Positions 54,962 to 62,104 of a stretch of DNA of 64,000 nucleotides are shown in pieces. The notes below the pieces were generated by a model, which was not told the DNA's origin, searched no databases, and was given only the letters and a program-made list of their open reading frames with translations. The translations under genes were made by a program, and so were the position numbers. The DNA is from Streptomyces sp. WM4235 (lineage in GTDB: Bacteria > Actinomycetota > Actinomycetes > Streptomycetales > Streptomycetaceae): assembly GCF_001279725.1 (NCBI RefSeq), contig NZ_LGDE01000249.1:3359-67358 (forward strand), read 5' to 3'. The first letter of the stretch is position 1. Each line of letters opens with the position of its first letter.

Positions 54962-55480
54962 TCAGTTGACCTCGATCTCGTAGTGCAGGCGAGATCCAGG
55001 CCGCATGACCATGCAGCTGACCTCGATGGGCTGGTCGTCTTGCGAGACCGTGGTGCGCCGCAGAACCATGACCGGTTCCCCGGCGAGCACCTCCAGTGCA
55101 AGGCATTCGTCGGCTGTAGCCAGACGGACCTCGACGTCCTCCTCGACGCGTCCCGGGCGATGGCCGAGCGTGGTCAGGAGGGTCGGAGCGCCGCCGCGGA
55201 TCTTGCGGTGCTCGGCGAGCGGCGTGCCACGGGCGATGGCTGGCGGGTAGTACGAATCTGTGAGCTCGACGGCCCTTCCGTTCGCCCGCATCAGCCGGCG
55301 GCGGATGACGGCCGGCTCGCCGCCCGGGAGGTGGAGGGCGGCGGCGATGTCCGTAGGGGGGATGACCTCGCCCACTTCGAGTAGCTCTTGCGTTCCGCTC
55401 GCTCGGCTCCAGGCGTCGGCCTGGCCTTCCGGGTTGGGCAGCACGTAGGGCAGTGAGGTGCTGCGCCACATTTTTTCCAT
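54962..55480 (-). CDS. UTRA-only protein, paralogue of the adjacent GntR regulator without HTH
   Basis: 172 residues from ATG 55480 with SD GGAAGG. The protein starts MEKMWRSTSLPYVLPNPEGQ and proceeds directly into a UTRA domain (LEVGEVIPPTDIAAALHLPG; VELTDSYYPPAIARGTPLAE; ARGTPL/HRKIRGGAPTLL) aligning along its length with the C-terminal part of the next gene's product. No GntR helix-turn-helix codes precede it. Probably dimerises with, or titrates ligand from, the full regulator. Confidence 0.75.
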   Translation of the reverse strand: MEKMWRSTSLPYVLPNPEGQADAWSRASGTQELLEVGEVIPPTDIAAALHLPGGEPAVIRRRLMRANGRAVELTDSYYPPAIARGTPLAEHRKIRGGAPTLLTTLGHRPGRVEEDVEVRLATADECLALEVLAGEPVMVLRRTTVSQDDQPIEVSCMVMRPGSRLHYEIEVN

Positions 55481-55575
55481 CGCGCCTTCCTCGCTAGCAG
55501 GGCTCTGACCTGAAGCTTAATACCTGGATGCGTACAGCAGTCCGGTCGGCGAGAGACTCGCGCGCCTCGAAATGC

Positions 55576-55605
55576 TTGCTACAAAACGTATCGAGCGCTT
55601 ATGGT
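55576..55605 (+). promoter_or_regulatory. Candidate promoter for the transfer operon
   Basis: TTGCTA (55576-55581) and TATGGT (55600-55605), 18 bases apart, in an AT-richer 160-base gap between the divergent UTRA gene and the Xis-like gene. CTCGA and TCGAG half sites flank it. A plausible target of the GntR repressor. Confidence 0.45.
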
Positions 55606-55641
55606 TGCGACATCGCCCCAGACTCCTGAAGGGAGCAGCCA

Positions 55642-55845
55642 GTGCTGCGTGTGAAGGAGGTCGCGACCCGACTCAAGGTCCACCCCGCGACCGTGTACCG
55701 CTGGATCAACGAAGGCCACATGCAGGCCATCCGCTACGGAAAGCCGCTGGAGGTTGGCGCCGAGGCCAACGGATCTGGCGGAGCGATTCGAGTCCCCGAA
55801 GCCGCTCTCGCGGGCTTCGAGATCCCCGAGACGGAGGTGGCCTGA
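55642..55845 (+). CDS. Excisionase-like MerR/HTH_17 protein
   Basis: 67 residues from GTG 55642 (SD GGGAG). LRVKEVATRLKVHPATVYRW then INEGHMQAIRYGKPL and AIRVPEAALAGF: the compact winged HTH of Xis/BldC-type proteins. Opens the transfer operon rather than lying beside int, as Xis genes sometimes do in actinobacterial elements. Could instead be a regulator of transfer. Confidence 0.75.
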   Translation: MLRVKEVATRLKVHPATVYRWINEGHMQAIRYGKPLEVGAEANGSGGAIRVPEAALAGFEIPETEVA

Positions 55846-56076
55846 ATGTCCGCGACCATCACCCAGACCGTCCCGACTCGGCGCCCCGTCGCCGTCGCCG
55901 TCAACTCGGACCCGTCGATGGATGAGGCTCTGGCCCGCGTCCGCCGGGATCGCCGTCAGCAGGCCGTAGCCCACTCGCTACAGGCGGCCGTGCTCGCCGA
56001 CGAGGCCGGATGGACGGACGCCGCCGCAGGCTTCCGCGCCGACGCCGACCGGATGCGCAAGGCGATGGCGTCATGA
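55846..56076 (+). CDS. Small hypothetical protein
   Basis: 76 residues directly after the Xis-like stop. A helical basic C-terminus (MDEALARVRRDRRQQAVAHS; AAGFRADADRMRKAMAS). No family recognised. Confidence 0.55.
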   Translation: MSATITQTVPTRRPVAVAVNSDPSMDEALARVRRDRRQQAVAHSLQAAVLADEAGWTDAAAGFRADADRMRKAMAS

Positions 56077-56306
56077 GCGCCCCGTCCCTCGCGATCACCG
56101 AGGAGCACCGCGCCGAAGGCCTCGCCACCCGCGTCCTGGACATCCTCGCGGACCCGGCCAACCCGTCCCGCCGCAGCCTCCCCGCCTACCGGTTCGCCGC
56201 CCTCCGCGCCTTCGAGACGGCCGCCGCCAGCGCCGACCAGCCCACCGCATGCGACTGGTGCGGACAGTCCGGCAGCGACCCGATCGAACCGCAGGACGGC
56301 GAGTAA
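56073..56306 (+). CDS. Small protein with CxxC motif
   Basis: 77 residues from the ATGA overlap. Helical, ending in TACDWCGQSGSDPIEP, a single CxxC zinc/redox motif. Function unknown. Confidence 0.55.
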   Translation: MSAPSLAITEEHRAEGLATRVLDILADPANPSRRSLPAYRFAALRAFETAAASADQPTACDWCGQSGSDPIEPQDGE

Positions 56307-56357
56307 CCCCGCGCCAACCGCTAACCCGCCCCCGCCTGACCAACGAGGAGAACCAGC

Positions 56358-57038
56358 ATGGCCAGTCCCGGCGCGCAGGTGAAGGACATAACCGGACAGA
56401 CCTTCGGACGGCTCGAGGTCCTGAGCTATGTCGGGAAGGACCGGCACAGCAATGCGCTATGGCTGTGCCGTTGTGGAGGCCCCACCTGCGACGGGCGAGA
56501 GATCACCGTGGCAGGTACTGACCTTCGGCGCGGCAACACGAGGTCCTGCGGCTGCCTGTCCCGAGAGTCGACCGCCGCCAGGAACAGCATTCACGGCTTG
56601 CATGGGCACCCGCTCTATCAGGTATGGCAGGGCATGATCGCCCGTTGCCACAACTCGAACCACAAGGCATTCGCTCGGTATGGCGGCCGCGGGATTGCGG
56701 TCTGTAATCAGTGGCGCGAGTCCTTCGAGACCTTCCATCAGGACGTCATCGAGGGATACCGGTCCGGACTGCAGCTGGATCGGGTCGACAACAACAGGGG
56801 CTACGAGCCCGGAAATACCCGGTGGGCCACGCCTGCGCAGAACAGCCGGAACACCCGCCGCAACAACGTAGTCGAGTTCGCCGGCCACTCCAGGTGCGTC
56901 ACCGAATGGGCGGAGCTGCTCGGCCTGAGTCGTGACGCCTTGCGCAATCGGCTGCGTCGCGACTGGCCGATCGAGCGCGCCCTGACAGAGGGCGTCGCCC
57001 CGGACCGGCTGGCCCAAGCACTCGGCGACCCCCGATAG
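56358..57038 (+). CDS. Phage-type HNH/AP2-like homing protein
   Basis: 226 residues. An N-terminal zinc region (CRCGGPTCDGRE; TRSCGCLSRE), a central MIARCHNSNHKAFARYGGRG and LDRVDNNRGYEPGNTRWATP with QNSRNTRRNN, characteristic of free-standing HNH/AP2 homing proteins in phages, then a C-terminal HTH-like GLSRDALRNRLRRDW. Base composition is lower in GC than flanking genes, suggesting separate acquisition. Confidence 0.72.
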   Translation: MASPGAQVKDITGQTFGRLEVLSYVGKDRHSNALWLCRCGGPTCDGREITVAGTDLRRGNTRSCGCLSRESTAARNSIHGLHGHPLYQVWQGMIARCHNSNHKAFARYGGRGIAVCNQWRESFETFHQDVIEGYRSGLQLDRVDNNRGYEPGNTRWATPAQNSRNTRRNNVVEFAGHSRCVTEWAELLGLSRDALRNRLRRDWPIERALTEGVAPDRLAQALGDPR

Positions 57039-57061
57039 CCGCCACCAACAAGGAGACCTCC

Positions 57062-57406
57062 ATGAGCACTGAACCCTGGGCGCCCGAAGTCATCGCCCGC
57101 TACCTGACCGTCGGCGGCGCCACCGTCGACATCACCGAGAAGGCCATCGAGCGCACGGAGGGCGAGACCGGATACGGCCCGATCGGCAACGGCTACTCGG
57201 GATACCGGCAGCCCACCGAACTCGTCGACATCACGCTCACCGCGTTGTGCTCCGGATGCACCGCCACCGACGAGCACGAGTTCACCGATCTCTACGCATA
57301 CGCCCGAAAGGGCTTCCTGGACGAGCTGAAGCCCTGGCAAAGCCCTAAGACCTGGGCCCAGTCCCACGCCGAGAAGTGCCGCGCCCTGCCCCGCCCCACC
57401 GCCTGA
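57062..57406 (+). CDS. Hypothetical element protein
   Basis: 114 residues. IGNGYSGYRQPTELVDITLT, CSGCTATDEHEF and a C-terminal helical segment; a CxxC pair and a later Cys could bind zinc. Unknown function. Confidence 0.6.
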   Translation: MSTEPWAPEVIARYLTVGGATVDITEKAIERTEGETGYGPIGNGYSGYRQPTELVDITLTALCSGCTATDEHEFTDLYAYARKGFLDELKPWQSPKTWAQSHAEKCRALPRPTA

Positions 57407-57442
57407 ACCCCACCCGCCTGAACACCGGAAGGACCCACCGCC

Positions 57443-57598
57443 ATGTCTTTGCCCGCCTGGATGCACAGCCAGCTCACCGCGCGCGGAATCAATCTCACTG
57501 CCGACGACCTGGACGACGACGAGCCCGTAGGTCTCACCGCCTGCCCCTGCCACGAGGGCTGCCCGGCCTGCGACAACACCGGTGTCATCTACCCGTAA
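57443..57598 (+). CDS. Small DnaJ-type zinc-finger protein
   Basis: 51 residues. MHSQLTARGINLTADDLDDD helix then CPCHEGCPACDNTG, two paired cysteine motifs like a half DnaJ zinc finger. Preceded by the repeated leader. Confidence 0.5.
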   Translation: MSLPAWMHSQLTARGINLTADDLDDDEPVGLTACPCHEGCPACDNTGVIYP

Positions 57599-57630
57599 CC
57601 CCACCCGCCTGACCAACGAGGAGCACCGTC

Positions 57631-57861
57631 ATGCCCGGACCCGCCATCGTCGACCTCTCAGCCGGCGACACGATCACCCACGCCAACCCGCCCGTCTGCT
57701 GCGGCACCACCATGCGCCACCGGCCCTACACCAACACCAGCGCCGTGTGGACCTGCTGGTACTCCGAGGACACGCAGATCCACGTCAACCTCGCCGGCCG
57801 CATCACCGAACAGCCCCACCTCGACGGCACCTGCGAAGACGAACTCCACCAGTCCGCCTGA
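57631..57861 (+). CDS. Small hypothetical protein
   Basis: 76 residues. PPVCCGTTMRHRPY and WTCWYSEDTQIHVNL; Cys-rich and strand-rich, may bind zinc. Preceded by a repeated GAGGAG leader. Confidence 0.5.
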   Translation: MPGPAIVDLSAGDTITHANPPVCCGTTMRHRPYTNTSAVWTCWYSEDTQIHVNLAGRITEQPHLDGTCEDELHQSA

Positions 57862-57882
57862 ACCCCGGAAGGACCCACCGTC

Positions 57883-58107
57883 ATGCCTGAAACCACCCAG
57901 CAGAAATCCCACTTCGCCATCGTGACCGCCCAGACGATGACCCCGAGCGGCCCCGTTCTCTCGACCTGGACCACCGGCCTAACCCTGCCGTCGACCTACA
58001 CCCGGGAGCAGGCGTTCCAGGCCGTCATGGGCGAGTTCGTCCGCACCCACCCGATCATGGCCGACCACGTCATCCTCCTCTTCGACCTGCAGCGCAACGA
58101 AGTCTGA
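57883..58107 (+). CDS. Small hypothetical protein
   Basis: 74 residues after the second copy of the repeated leader. HFAIVTAQTMTPSGPVLSTW, AFQAVMGEFVRTHPIMADHV; alternating strands and helix, no family recognised. Confidence 0.5.
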   Translation: MPETTQQKSHFAIVTAQTMTPSGPVLSTWTTGLTLPSTYTREQAFQAVMGEFVRTHPIMADHVILLFDLQRNEV

Positions 58108-58151
58108 CCGTCGCCCAGCCCACCACCTGACCACCGGAAGGACCCACCGCC

Positions 58152-58304
58152 ATGACGTTCACCTTGATCAAGACGCCGGATGACTTCGACCTCGCTCTCG
58201 CCGAGCGGGACGCGCAGGCCGACACCATCGACCCCGTGACCGCGCTCATCGAGGCCCGCATCCAGGTCATCGACTACCGGCACAGCTACCCCGAGGCCGC
58301 GTGA
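58152..58304 (+). CDS. Small hypothetical protein
   Basis: 50 residues after the third copy of the leader; helical ALAERDAQADTIDPVTALIE. Its TGA overlaps the spdB ATG by one base, coupling it to transfer genes. Confidence 0.5.
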   Translation: MTFTLIKTPDDFDLALAERDAQADTIDPVTALIEARIQVIDYRHSYPEAA

Positions 58305-59440
58305 TGGACGAGTTGCGCCGCTGGATCAAGAAGCTCGACCTGTTCGCCGTCGTCGAGAAACTCCTCACCCTCGCCGCCCTCGCCCTGGTCGCCATCAGCG
58401 TTGGCGGCCAGCTCGGCCAGATGCTGGGCCTGCGCGGCGCAGCAGCCACCGCAGTCGGCTGGTCAATCGCCCTGGTGTACGACGCCCTGTGGATCGGCGC
58501 CTTGCGCATGTCCGAGGTCGCCATCCGGCAGCGGTCCCGGATCGGCATGGCGGTCATGCTCGGCTTGACCGCCGCGGCCATCGGCGTCTCCACGTTCGCC
58601 CTGTGGAAGCTCGGCCACGCCCAGGTCTTCGCCGGCGTCCCGGCCGCTGCCGCCGTCTTCATGGGGCTGCGGCTCTTCGCCGACAACATGCTGGCCGACA
58701 CCGACACGGCCAGTCGGATCGCCGATCAGTCTGCCGCCGCCCGCAACGCCCATGCTGTCGCGGCGGCCGATGCTCGGCATCTGGCCTCCGGCGCCCGCAC
58801 GGATGTTCTCGCCGAAACTGCGGAGCACCTCGCCGAGATGGCTCGACAGATCGCCCGCGCTGAAGTCCTGACCGAAGCCCAGAAGAGGATCAGCAAGGCT
58901 CGCGCCAAGGCCGAAGACGTGCTTGCCGAAGCCGACAAGGAACATGGCGAGAAGGCCGCCGCCTTCCTGGCGCGAGAGCTGATCGCAGTCGGGTCACACT
59001 CCCGGGTCACACCCGAGGGTCACACCCCGCCCGAACTGGAGGGTCACACAGGGGTCACGCAGGTCACACCCGAAATCGAGACCGTGACCCCCACCCCCGC
59101 GACCCCGGACGAAACGGACAGCGACGACTGGCTGGAGCCGGACCCCGACGGGGTCGCCCCGACCGAGGAAGAACTCGCCGGGCTGGACGAGCTGGCCCTC
59201 GCCGACGGCGTCAGTCGACCCCGGCCGGGAGAGACCCTGACCGACGAACAGCTGGCAGTCGTCCTGCGCTGGCTGCGCTACATGACGGAGCCGCCCACCT
59301 CCTACCGGGAAGCGAAGAAGGCCTTCCGGAAGTACGGCTTCAAGGCCAAGGAGCAGCGGGTACGCCTCGCCTTCCGCCAGATCGACGCCCTTGAACGCGA
59401 GATCGAGGCCCTCGAAGCGGAAGCCGCACCCACCCCTTGA
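58304..59440 (+). CDS. spdB: SpdB-like plasmid spread membrane protein (DUF2637 type)
   Basis: 378 residues. Four transmembrane segments in the first 130 residues (LLTLAALALVAISVGGQLGQ; AVGWSIALVYDALWIGAL; IGMAVMLGLTAAAIGVSTFA; VFAGVPAAAAVFMGLRLFA), a long Ala/Arg coiled coil, then an acidic Thr/Pro region and a C-terminal RWLRYMTEPPTSYREAKKAF winged-helix-like domain. SpdB proteins help move plasmid DNA between mycelial compartments. DNA coding the Thr/Pro part (58991-59069) holds GGTCACAC repeats. Confidence 0.8.
   Translation: MDELRRWIKKLDLFAVVEKLLTLAALALVAISVGGQLGQMLGLRGAAATAVGWSIALVYDALWIGALRMSEVAIRQRSRIGMAVMLGLTAAAIGVSTFALWKLGHAQVFAGVPAAAAVFMGLRLFADNMLADTDTASRIADQSAAARNAHAVAAADARHLASGARTDVLAETAEHLAEMARQIARAEVLTEAQKRISKARAKAEDVLAEADKEHGEKAAAFLARELIAVGSHSRVTPEGHTPPELEGHTGVTQVTPEIETVTPTPATPDETDSDDWLEPDPDGVAPTEEELAGLDELALADGVSRPRPGETLTDEQLAVVLRWLRYMTEPPTSYREAKKAFRKYGFKAKEQRVRLAFRQIDALEREIEALEAEAAPTP
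58991..59069 (+). repeat. GGTCACAC repeats inside spdB
   Basis: GGGTCACAC at 58991, 59004, 59017 and 59041, GGGTCACGC at 59052 and AGGTCACAC at 59061. The first three are exactly 13 bases apart. Their complement GTGTGACC resembles the TGTGACC/A iterons at 59899-59943. Confidence 0.75.
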
Positions 59441-59624
59441 CCCGAATCCGGCACCACCAGTGAGGCCCAGCACCCGCAACTGCTGGACCTTGCTGCGACT
59501 GCCGGAAGCGGTCGACAGCACAACCGCAAGTCAACGCCGTGGAGTGACCCGGGGAGCGGAACCATCGCAGACCCGGCAAGCAGAACCGGCACCCGAACGC
59601 AGGCTCGATCAGAAGGGAAGCGTC

Positions 59625-59891
59625 ATGTCGGTCCGCCCCAGCCCGTGGCAGCAGCCGCCCGAGCGCCCGAAGAAGTTGGCGCAACGCAAGGCGGAACGCC
59701 TCGCACGGCGGGCCCAGTACTGGGGCGGACTCCTCGACGCGGCCCGCGAGATGGGTCCCCAGGCCTTCGCCTCGACGACCTTCGACCGGGCCCGCGTAGA
59801 GATCGATCGGCTCCCCGTAGGGCAGCAGGAGCGGGCCTACGAGGCCCTCGCCGCCGCCATCGACCGGATCCGCGAAGCCCACGCACAGTGA
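59625..59891 (+). CDS. Small basic hypothetical protein
   Basis: 88 residues from ATG 59625 (SD GAAGGGAAG). Basic start (RPKKLAQRKAERLARRAQYW) and FDRARVEIDRLPVGQQERAY helix. Occurs between spdB and the next spread-type genes. The preceding 184 bases (59441-59624) show no gene. Function unknown. Confidence 0.6.
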   Translation: MSVRPSPWQQPPERPKKLAQRKAERLARRAQYWGGLLDAAREMGPQAFASTTFDRARVEIDRLPVGQQERAYEALAAAIDRIREAHAQ

Positions 59892-59898
59892 TCGCCGG

Positions 59899-59943
59899 CT
59901 GTGACCGGGATTGTGACCGCACCTGTGACAAGCCGCTGTGACA
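59899..59943 (+). repeat. TGTGAC iterons upstream of the transfer genes
   Basis: CTGTGACC (59899), TTGTGACC (59911), CTGTGACA (59923) and CTGTGACA (59936), spaced 12, 12 and 13 bases, about one helical turn apart. They lie in a 168-base non-coding gap before a membrane-protein gene. A related GTGAT occurs 13 bases before the first. Confidence 0.75.
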
Positions 59944-59970
59944 GCCCGATTCAGCCCCACCCGTACCTGC

Positions 59971-60011
59971 ACGCGTGGGCGCGTGCGTGCGCGCGCGAGA
60001 GTACGACTCTC
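59971..60011. other. Alternating GC/GT tract with stem-loop
   Basis: A purine-pyrimidine alternating run GCGCGTGCGTGCGCGCGCG (Z-DNA-prone) runs into GAGAGT-ACG-ACTCTC (59997-60011). It directly follows the iterons. It may be part of a cis-acting transfer or replication site. Confidence 0.5.
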
Positions 60012-60059
60012 CGTAACGACCCGTCAAGTTCCCCACGACACCGAAAGGAAGGACTTCCC

Positions 60060-60527
60060 ATGATCGAAGCAGTGGTCAGCTCCGCCGCCGGCGGCGCGTG
60101 CGCCGGCTCCGCGGCCCTCCTCTACTACTCGGAGAAGCTGCCCGGCATCAAGAAGCTCACCAACAAGCTCCACACCGACCGCGCCCAGGCCATCCTGATC
60201 GCCACCGCCTCGGCCGCCGTCATCTCCACCCCGGCGGGCAGCTGGTGGAACGACACCGTCAACGCCCTCCACGACTGGTCCGTCGGCCTGGTCGGGCAGT
60301 GGACGGGCCTGCTGATCACCGGCATCCCCGCCCTGTTCGTCACCGTGATCTTCATCAACGACCTGTGGACCCGGAAGGTCGAGCACCGCACCCGCATCCT
60401 GGGCGCCCTCCTGCCCGTCCTCGTCTCCACCATCCCGGGCCCCATCGGGAGCGGCATCCAGTCCGTCCTCTCCTGGGTCGTAGGCAAGGTCAGCGGCCTC
60501 GTCGCCGGCGCGTTCGGCCTGGCCTGA
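60060..60527 (+). CDS. Multi-pass membrane protein of the transfer operon
   Basis: 155 residues with SD GGAAGGA. Hydrophobic segments SAAGGACAGSAALLYY, AILIATASAAVISTPAG, TGLLITGIPALFVTVIFI and VVGKVSGLVAGAFGLA suggest three to four membrane helices. Probably a spread-type protein by position. No family certain. Confidence 0.65.
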   Translation: MIEAVVSSAAGGACAGSAALLYYSEKLPGIKKLTNKLHTDRAQAILIATASAAVISTPAGSWWNDTVNALHDWSVGLVGQWTGLLITGIPALFVTVIFINDLWTRKVEHRTRILGALLPVLVSTIPGPIGSGIQSVLSWVVGKVSGLVAGAFGLA

Positions 60528-60539
60528 GGGGGCTGACCT

Positions 60540-61586
60540 GTGATCGAGCTCCTCGTCCTCATGGCCATCGCCTACGCCGGAGCCCGCGGCGTCGAGTCCA
60601 TGACCGGTCACAGCGACCGGCGCCATGACACCGAAGCCGCGCGGGAAGCCGTCGCCAAGGTCGCCGAGACCGGCACGCCGCCGGCCACCACGGCCAAGAC
60701 CCCCGGCCCGACCGACCCCGGAGGCACGTTCAGTGCTGCCGCACCCCGCAGTGCGAGCCTCGGCGGGAAGGTCGCTGCACCTCTGGCGATCGCCGCCGAG
60801 ACCAGCACGGCGATGTGGAAGGCCGTCGGCGAGGGATTCCGCGAGCGGTGGCCCGAGATCCGGGCCGAACGCCGCAGGCAGATGGCGGCCCGTGCCGCCA
60901 AGCGCAAGGCCGAGAAGGCGGCGGCCGAAGCCGAGGAAGCGGCGCGTGCCGCGGCCGAGAAGGCCGGCCCACCACCCGCCTACCCACCGAAGCCCACCAC
61001 GCCCCCGACCATCGCGCCGCCGACGGTCACCCCTTCGGCCACTCCCACCGCTCCAACGTCAGGAATCAACGGGCCGCAGCCCGTCATGAGTTGGCCAGGA
61101 GACGGCTCCGCACGCATCCCCGCCCAGCCCACACCCGACCCGAGCAGGCACCTGACCGCCGTACCGGACCCCGCACAGAACGGAGACCCCATGTCCTCGC
61201 CGTCCACCCTCGTCCCCGAGATCCGCACCCTCGACGGGCTCCTCAACGCCCTCACCCTCTTCCGAGCCATGTGCGAGATGCGCGCCGAGGAAGCCATGGC
61301 CATCGCCGTCGACGACCTGGCCCTGTCCAACCGCCTCGACCAGATGGAGACCGAGCTCGCCGACCTCGACGTCGACGACAGGACCCGCGCCGAGATCGAC
61401 GGCCTCCGCGAAACCATCCACGCCCAGTCGCAGGCCGCCGCCCAGTACGGGAGCGCCGCCAAGGACGCCGCCGACCTGGCCCTCGCCACCGCGCAGGCCG
61501 CCCACAAGAACCACGGCGGCATCGCCGAAGCCGTCCAGTCCTCGCCCATCGAAGTCGCCGCGCAGGCCGGCTACTACAACCGCTGA
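60540..61586 (+). CDS. Ala-rich transfer-operon protein with coiled coil
   Basis: 348 residues from GTG 60540. An N-terminal hydrophobic start (MIELLVLMAIAYAGARGVES), an Arg/Ala/Glu coiled coil (about 105-145), a long Pro/Thr linker, and a C-terminal helical domain (about 225-348) ending AAHKNHGGIAEAVQ...AGYYNR. The last part is related to the whole next protein. Probably a structural accessory of conjugation; no known family. Confidence 0.65.
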   Translation: MIELLVLMAIAYAGARGVESMTGHSDRRHDTEAAREAVAKVAETGTPPATTAKTPGPTDPGGTFSAAAPRSASLGGKVAAPLAIAAETSTAMWKAVGEGFRERWPEIRAERRRQMAARAAKRKAEKAAAEAEEAARAAAEKAGPPPAYPPKPTTPPTIAPPTVTPSATPTAPTSGINGPQPVMSWPGDGSARIPAQPTPDPSRHLTAVPDPAQNGDPMSSPSTLVPEIRTLDGLLNALTLFRAMCEMRAEEAMAIAVDDLALSNRLDQMETELADLDVDDRTRAEIDGLRETIHAQSQAAAQYGSAAKDAADLALATAQAAHKNHGGIAEAVQSSPIEVAAQAGYYNR

Positions 61587-61599
61587 CCAGGAGACCCTC

Positions 61600-61989
61600 A
61601 TGGCCATCACGAAGATCGCGGACGTCATCAATCACCGAGCCCTGCTCGCCGCACTCAACTCGATCCGCGCCGAAGTCGAATCCCGCCAGGAAGACGTCGA
61701 CAACCTCGCCGCCTGGTCCACCGAGATGGCCGACCGCATGCAAGGCGTCGCCGAAGAACTCCAGACCCTCCAGGTCGACATGTACACGGTCGGCAACATC
61801 GCCGCCCTCGCCGACGTCATCTCCGGCCAGGCCGCCTCCGCGACCCGCTACAAGAACGCCACCGACACCGCCGTCACCCAGGCCGCGAGCGCAGCCCGCA
61901 CAGCGCACCGCAACCACGGCCGCATCCAGGACGCCGTCGACGACAGCACCGTCCCGATGGCCAGGAACACCTTCTATTCCGCCGAATAG
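61600..61989 (+). CDS. Paralogue of the C-terminal domain of the preceding protein
   Basis: 129 residues with SD AGGAGA. Helical throughout: LLAALNSIRAEVESRQEDVD, ADVISGQAASATRYKNATDT and AARTAHRNHGRIQDAVDDS, ending FYSAE. It aligns with the end of the preceding protein (A-A-H-K-N-H-G-G-I versus A-H-R-N-H-G-R-I, and the YYNR/FYSAE ends). Resembles a small coiled-coil (WXG100-size) protein, but no WXG motif is present. Confidence 0.65.
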   Translation: MAITKIADVINHRALLAALNSIRAEVESRQEDVDNLAAWSTEMADRMQGVAEELQTLQVDMYTVGNIAALADVISGQAASATRYKNATDTAVTQAASAARTAHRNHGRIQDAVDDSTVPMARNTFYSAE

Positions 61990-62104
61990 CCGTCCACCCC
62001 GCATTGCCCAGACGCTCCCGGCCCGCCACCGCGCGGTCCCGGGAGCGGTGGGGAGTGCCGGGCCCAGGCCCAGCCGCAAACCCGCAGACCGAAGGGACCC
62101 CGCC

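Larger units (their letters stand above)
57424..58154 (+). repeat. Three copies of one gene-leader sequence
   Basis: CCGGAAGGACCCACCG, followed by CC or TC and ATG, precedes three different small genes at 57425-57445, 57865-57885 and 58134-58154. The conserved stretch extends over GCCTGA upstream. It contains the SD GGAAGG. A second leader, CGCCTGACCAACGAGGAG, occurs before the genes at 56358 and 57631. Confidence 0.7.
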
